From assembly GCF_019423325.1 (NCBI RefSeq), contig NZ_JAHZBQ010000001.1, positions 496,001-560,000 of the forward strand: a DNA stretch of 64,000 bases, given 5' to 3'. Numbering within the stretch: position 1 is the first letter of the stretch; each line of letters starts with the position of its first letter. Made by a program: the position numbers and the translations under genes. Below, one piece after another: positions 60,403 through 64,000 of this stretch. The notes below the pieces were generated by a model. It saw nothing but the letters and a program-made list of their open reading frames with translations. It made no database searches and was not told the origin of the DNA. The DNA is from Campylobacter sp. (GTDB lineage Bacteria > Campylobacterota > Campylobacteria > Campylobacterales > Campylobacteraceae).

Positions 60403-63018
60403 ATGGCAGATTTTTACGACGCGAAAGCCGTAGAGGAGAGCTTTTATAAAATTTGGGAGCAGCGCGGTTATTTCGAGATCGACGGCAATAAAGATATCCA
60501 GCAAAAAGGTAAAAACTTTTGCATTATGATGCCCCCTCCAAACGTCACTGGAGTGCTTCATATCGGGCATTCTCTCACTTTTACGCTACAAGACATAATG
60601 ACGCGATACAAGCGAATGGACGGTTACAAAACGCTGTGGCAGCCGGGGTTAGATCACGCAGGTATCGCGACGCAAAATGTCGTCGAGCGCGAGCTTTTGG
60701 CGCAAGGGATTAAAAAAGAAGCGATCGGGCGCGAAGAGTTTTTAAAGCACGTTTGGCGCTGGAAGGAGCAAAGCGGCGGGCAGATCGTAAAGCAGATGAA
60801 GCGCCTTGGCGTCACGCCTGCGTGGAGCAGGCAGCGATTTACGATGGATGAAGGGCTTAAAAACGCCGTGCGCAAAGCCTTCGTAAACTTATACAACGCG
60901 GGGCTCATCGTGCGCGGAAACTACATGGTAAATTGGTGCACGCACGACGGCGCGCTAAGCGATGTAGAGGTCGAGCACAAGGAGAACAAGGGCAAGCTTT
61001 ATTATTTGCGTTATTACTTCGCGGACGAGCAAGATAAATTTATCGTAGTGGCTACTACGCGCCCCGAGACCTATTTCGGCGACACCGCCGTCATGGTAAA
61101 TCCCGCGGACGAACGCTATAAAAATTTGATCGGCAAAAAAGTCGTGCTGCCGCTAATCGGCCGCGAGATAGAGATCATCGCCGACGAATACGTCGATATG
61201 AGCTTCGGAACGGGTGCCGTGAAGGTCACGCCAGCGCACGACACCAACGACTACGAGGTCGGCAAGCGCCACGAGCTGGAATTTATCACGGTATTTGACG
61301 AAAAAGGAATTTTAAACGAGCAGTGCGGTAAATTCAGAGGCTTAGAGCGACTAACCGCGCGCGATCAGATCGTAGCGGAGCTCGAACGGCTGGGCTTTAT
61401 CGAAAAAATCGAGGACTACGAAAATCAAGTCGGCTACTGCTACCGCTGCAAAAACGTCGTCGAGCCGTACATCTCGCAGCAGTGGTTCGTGCGCGCAGAT
61501 ATCGCAAAAGAGGCGATCTCTAAGGTAAATTCCGGCGAGGCGGAATTTTTCCCGAAGCACTGGATTAATAGCTTCAACGCCTGGATGCGTGAGCTGAAGG
61601 ACTGGTGTATCAGCCGCCAGCTGTGGTGGGGGCATAGAATTCCCGTTTTTTACTGCGACTGCGGCCATCAGTGGGCAGATGAGCGCGAGAGCCCTGATGT
61701 CTGCCCGAAATGCGGCGGCAAAAATTTTACTCAAGATCCCGACGTGCTCGATACATGGTTTTCAAGCGGTCTTTGGCCGATCAGCACGCTTGGCTGGGGC
61801 AATGGCGAGGCATTGAAAAACGAGAAGTGGTTCGAAGAGGATTTGAGCGAATTTTATCCAAACACCATGCTAATTACGGGCTTTGACATTTTGTTTTTCT
61901 GGGTCGCGCGCATGATGTTTCAGTGCCAAAACGCCATGGGCGAGCTGCCGTTTCGCGACATCTATCTGCATGCCTTGGTTAAGGACAAAGACGGCAAAAA
62001 GATGAGCAAATCGAGCAAAAACGTAGTCGATCCGCTGCTAAAGATAGATGAATTTAGCGCAGATATTTTGCGCTTTACGCTTACAATTTTGTGCGTGCAG
62101 GGGCGCGATCTGCGCCTTAGCGACGACAAGCTATTGATATATCGAAATTTTACGAATAAGCTTTATAACGCGAGCAAATTTTTGCTTTTAAACGCTTCTA
62201 AATTCGACGATTTAGATGCGGCGCAGATCAAAACGAGCCTCGGCAAATATATGCTTTCGCGCTTTAGCTGCTGCGTGGGTGCGGTGCGGGAAAATTTGGA
62301 CGAATACCGCTTCAACGACGCTGCGACCGAGCTTTATAAGTTTTTTTGGGACGAGTTTTGCGACTGGGGCATCGAGCTTAGCAAAGCGGACAAGGCCGCG
62401 ATAGGCGAGCTGGGGATGATTTTTAAAGAAGCGATGAAGCTGCTAAGCCCGTTTATGCCGTTTCTAAGCGAGTATCTGTATCAGGAGCTAAGCGGCACGA
62501 AGCTGCAAGACGCGCGCTCCATCATGGTGATGCGATACCCGCAGCCGGGTGGGCGCGATGAGCGGATCGAGGAGCTATTTTCGCTTCTTACCGAAGCGAT
62601 CGTTAGTATTCGCCGCGCAAAGGCGACGATCGAGCTCGGCAATGCGCGCGTAGCAAAAGCCTACGTTAAATCCGCAGTCGATCTAAGCGCCGCCGCAGAC
62701 TACATTAAAACGCTTGCCAAGGTAGATGAAGTGGAATTTACGCAGCAAAATATTGCAAATTCCGCTCGCGACGTAAGCGAGAGGTTGGAAACTTTCGTGC
62801 CACTTGAGGGAGTCGATCTTAGCGGCGTGATTTCGCGCCTTAGCGCGCAAAAAGCCAAGCTGCAAAAAGAGATCGAAAAGCTCTCTGCAATGCTTGGCAA
62901 TGAAAAATTTATCTCCTCCGCGCCCGCTGACGTCGTCGCCGCAAACCGCGAAGCGTTGCAAAGCGCGCAGGAAAAATTCGCCAAAGTATGCGACGAATTA
63001 AAGGCGTTTGGCGAGTAG
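60403..63018 (+). CDS. valS: Valyl-tRNA synthetase
   Basis: 871 residues. Class I synthetase with HIGH motif PPPNVTGVLHIGHSL (about 44-58), editing domain, zinc-type cysteines CDCGHQWADERESPDVCPKCG, KMSKSSKNVVDP (about 531-542), anticodon domain, and C-terminal coiled coil (LSAQKAKLQKEIEKLS, about 810-850). Full length for the bacterial enzyme. A small membrane protein gene follows 40 bases later. AAAAGG ribosome site. Confidence 0.96.
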   Translation: MADFYDAKAVEESFYKIWEQRGYFEIDGNKDIQQKGKNFCIMMPPPNVTGVLHIGHSLTFTLQDIMTRYKRMDGYKTLWQPGLDHAGIATQNVVERELLAQGIKKEAIGREEFLKHVWRWKEQSGGQIVKQMKRLGVTPAWSRQRFTMDEGLKNAVRKAFVNLYNAGLIVRGNYMVNWCTHDGALSDVEVEHKENKGKLYYLRYYFADEQDKFIVVATTRPETYFGDTAVMVNPADERYKNLIGKKVVLPLIGREIEIIADEYVDMSFGTGAVKVTPAHDTNDYEVGKRHELEFITVFDEKGILNEQCGKFRGLERLTARDQIVAELERLGFIEKIEDYENQVGYCYRCKNVVEPYISQQWFVRADIAKEAISKVNSGEAEFFPKHWINSFNAWMRELKDWCISRQLWWGHRIPVFYCDCGHQWADERESPDVCPKCGGKNFTQDPDVLDTWFSSGLWPISTLGWGNGEALKNEKWFEEDLSEFYPNTMLITGFDILFFWVARMMFQCQNAMGELPFRDIYLHALVKDKDGKKMSKSSKNVVDPLLKIDEFSADILRFTLTILCVQGRDLRLSDDKLLIYRNFTNKLYNASKFLLLNASKFDDLDAAQIKTSLGKYMLSRFSCCVGAVRENLDEYRFNDAATELYKFFWDEFCDWGIELSKADKAAIGELGMIFKEAMKLLSPFMPFLSEYLYQELSGTKLQDARSIMVMRYPQPGGRDERIEELFSLLTEAIVSIRRAKATIELGNARVAKAYVKSAVDLSAAADYIKTLAKVDEVEFTQQNIANSARDVSERLETFVPLEGVDLSGVISRLSAQKAKLQKEIEKLSAMLGNEKFISSAPADVVAANREALQSAQEKFAKVCDELKAFGE

Positions 63019-63058
63019 TCCGCTCGTTTGAGTCTAAATTTAAATCAAGGAGAAAAAT

Positions 63059-63205
63059 ATGTCAAAAGGTAGTATCGGTGGATTTACGTTAGGCACGGTC
63101 ATAGCCGTCGCACTATCGTGGGGAGCTAATAAAAGCATAATGTGGGCGATAATCCACGGATTTTTAAGTTGGTTATACGTGATTTATTATTTCCTACTGA
63201 GGTAA
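63059..63205 (+). CDS. 48-residue membrane protein
   Basis: Starts MSKGSIGGFTLGTVIAVALS and ends YVIYYFLLR; two short hydrophobic helices with a polar turn (WGANKSIMWA). AAGGAGAAAA lies 5 bases before the ATG. It sits 40 bases after valS and 60 bases before ddh. A gene this short is easily missed in automatic annotation. The role is unknown. Confidence 0.65.
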   Translation: MSKGSIGGFTLGTVIAVALSWGANKSIMWAIIHGFLSWLYVIYYFLLR

Positions 63206-63265
63206 AATTTCATCGGCGGCGCGCCGTTTTACGCGCTAAATTTTAAAATTTATCAAGGATAAAAA

Positions 63266-64000
63266 ATGAGCGAAAAAATAAAAATAGCGGTTTTGGGATA
63301 CGGAAATTTAGGTCGCGGCGTAGAGCTTGCAGCGCGAAATAGCAAGGATCTGCAGCTTTCGGCGGTTTTTAGTCGCAGAAATCCAAGCGAGGTAAAAACA
63401 TACGGCGCGCCGGTGTTTAGCGTGGATGAAATTTTATCACACAAGGACAAATTTGACGTTTTGGTGCTTTGCGGCGGTAGCGCGACGGATCTGCCGACGC
63501 AGACGCCCGAGTTTGCGCAGAGCTTTAACGTCGTAGATAGCTTCGATACGCACGCAAAAATACCTGAGCACTTCGCCGCGGTAGACGCCGCCGCCAAAAA
63601 AGGTGGAAACGTAGGTATCATCGCCGTTGGTTGGGATCCGGGTCTGTTTTCGCTAAATAGACTGTTCGGCGAGAGTGTGCTGCAAAACGGCAGCAGTTAT
63701 ACGTTTTGGGGTAAAGGCGTGAGCCAAGGCCACTCCGACGCTATCCGCAGGATCGAGGGCGTCGTGGATGCGCGCCAATACACCGTGCCGATAGAAAGCG
63801 CCTTAGAGCGAGTCCGTGCGGGCGAAAACCCAAATTTAACTACGCGCGAAAAGCACCTGCGCGAGTGCTACGTCGTAGCCGAAGAGGGCGCCGATAAAGC
63901 ACGCATCGAGCAAGAGATAAAAACTATGCCAAACTACTTTGCCGACTACGACACGAGCGTGCATTTCGTGGGTCTTGCAACGCTTAAAAAAGAGCACGGC
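63266..64000 (+). CDS. ddh: meso-Diaminopimelate dehydrogenase (partial, runs off right edge)
   Basis: 245 codons visible, stop beyond the window. Reductive amination of tetrahydrodipicolinate to meso-diaminopimelate in one NADPH-dependent step, giving a precursor for lysine and peptidoglycan. Visible: IAVLGYGNLGRGVELAAR (residues ~6-23, Rossmann NADPH loop), VLVLCGGSATDLPTQTPEFA (about 68-87), VDSFDTHAKIPEHF (about 91-104), and GIIAVGWDPGLFSLNRL (about 117-133). Good AAGGAT ribosome site. Confidence 0.88.
   Translation, partial: MSEKIKIAVLGYGNLGRGVELAARNSKDLQLSAVFSRRNPSEVKTYGAPVFSVDEILSHKDKFDVLVLCGGSATDLPTQTPEFAQSFNVVDSFDTHAKIPEHFAAVDAAAKKGGNVGIIAVGWDPGLFSLNRLFGESVLQNGSSYTFWGKGVSQGHSDAIRRIEGVVDARQYTVPIESALERVRAGENPNLTTREKHLRECYVVAEEGADKARIEQEIKTMPNYFADYDTSVHFVGLATLKKEHG

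Noticed and set aside
1..64000. CRISPR array, IS element, prophage or rRNA/tRNA genes
   Set aside because: No regularly spaced repeats, transposase, integrase, phage structural motif, or tRNA T-loop (GGTTCGAATCC-like) was found on either strand.

Overview
The window looks like chromosome of a Campylobacter. The aspA-dcuA pair, a PEB4-like SurA/parvulin chaperone, MetQ, futalosine-pathway menaquinone genes (mqnE and a UbiD-type decarboxylase), CX5R phosphatase, pseudopilin and periplasmic PEB1-like binding proteins all fit Campylobacterota. Base composition is higher in G+C than C. jejuni, which suggests the oral/GC-richer branch (gracilis, rectus, showae or curvus type), but the species cannot be fixed from the sequence alone. 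Intergenic DNA is full of AAATTT/AAATTTTA words. No tRNA, rRNA, CRISPR array, insertion sequence or prophage was found.

Layout. 1-900: end of an FtsH-like protease gene and mogA. 951-5680: seven tightly packed genes around a P-type ATPase whose membrane motif is SCALK rather than CPC, with two HMA-like proteins, a ferritin-like protein, small glycine-rich hydrophobic proteins and Lys/Ala-rich tails. This is the most striking region and reads as a ferrosome (fez) type iron-storage-organelle cluster; the ATPase is called FezB. 6053-22602: housekeeping genes tgt, glmS, mqnE, a purine permease plus phosphoribosyltransferase, a GT-C type membrane enzyme, a pseudopilin, metG, a histone-tail-like protein, a Mur-ligase-N-terminal-like protein, a UbiD decarboxylase and metI. 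22603-31681: a 1490-residue autotransporter with its own promoter and terminator and a 15-G homopolymer upstream, then three tandem paralogous amino-acid-binding proteins without a permease.

31682-45481: aminotransferase, DUF3137 protein, Pif1-like helicase, NlpC/P60 lipoprotein, a class III (FepB/BtuF-like) binding protein with an internally deleted relic copy of itself nearby, a methyltransferase-like membrane protein, a flotillin, a TauE/SafE permease, hypotheticals and a 27-codon membrane peptide. 45482-49642: a two-component system divergent from a CsgG/DUF4810/DUF799 lipoprotein operon that ends in a DIP1984-family gene. 50062-53455: secreted tyrosine-phosphatase-like protein, a SUKH-like protein and 1.5 kb with no convincing gene. 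53456-64000: quinone reductase, dcuA, aspA, DedA, peb4, metQ, valS, a 48-residue membrane protein and the start of a diaminopimelate dehydrogenase gene.

How it fits together: aspA and dcuA give aspartate-to-fumarate respiration; mqnE and UbiD serve menaquinone synthesis for the same anaerobic respiration; the fez-like cluster and the class III binding protein point to iron handling under low oxygen; the autotransporter with a long poly-G tract is a candidate variable surface protein. Functional assignments rest on motifs and remembered family features; no database search was run.
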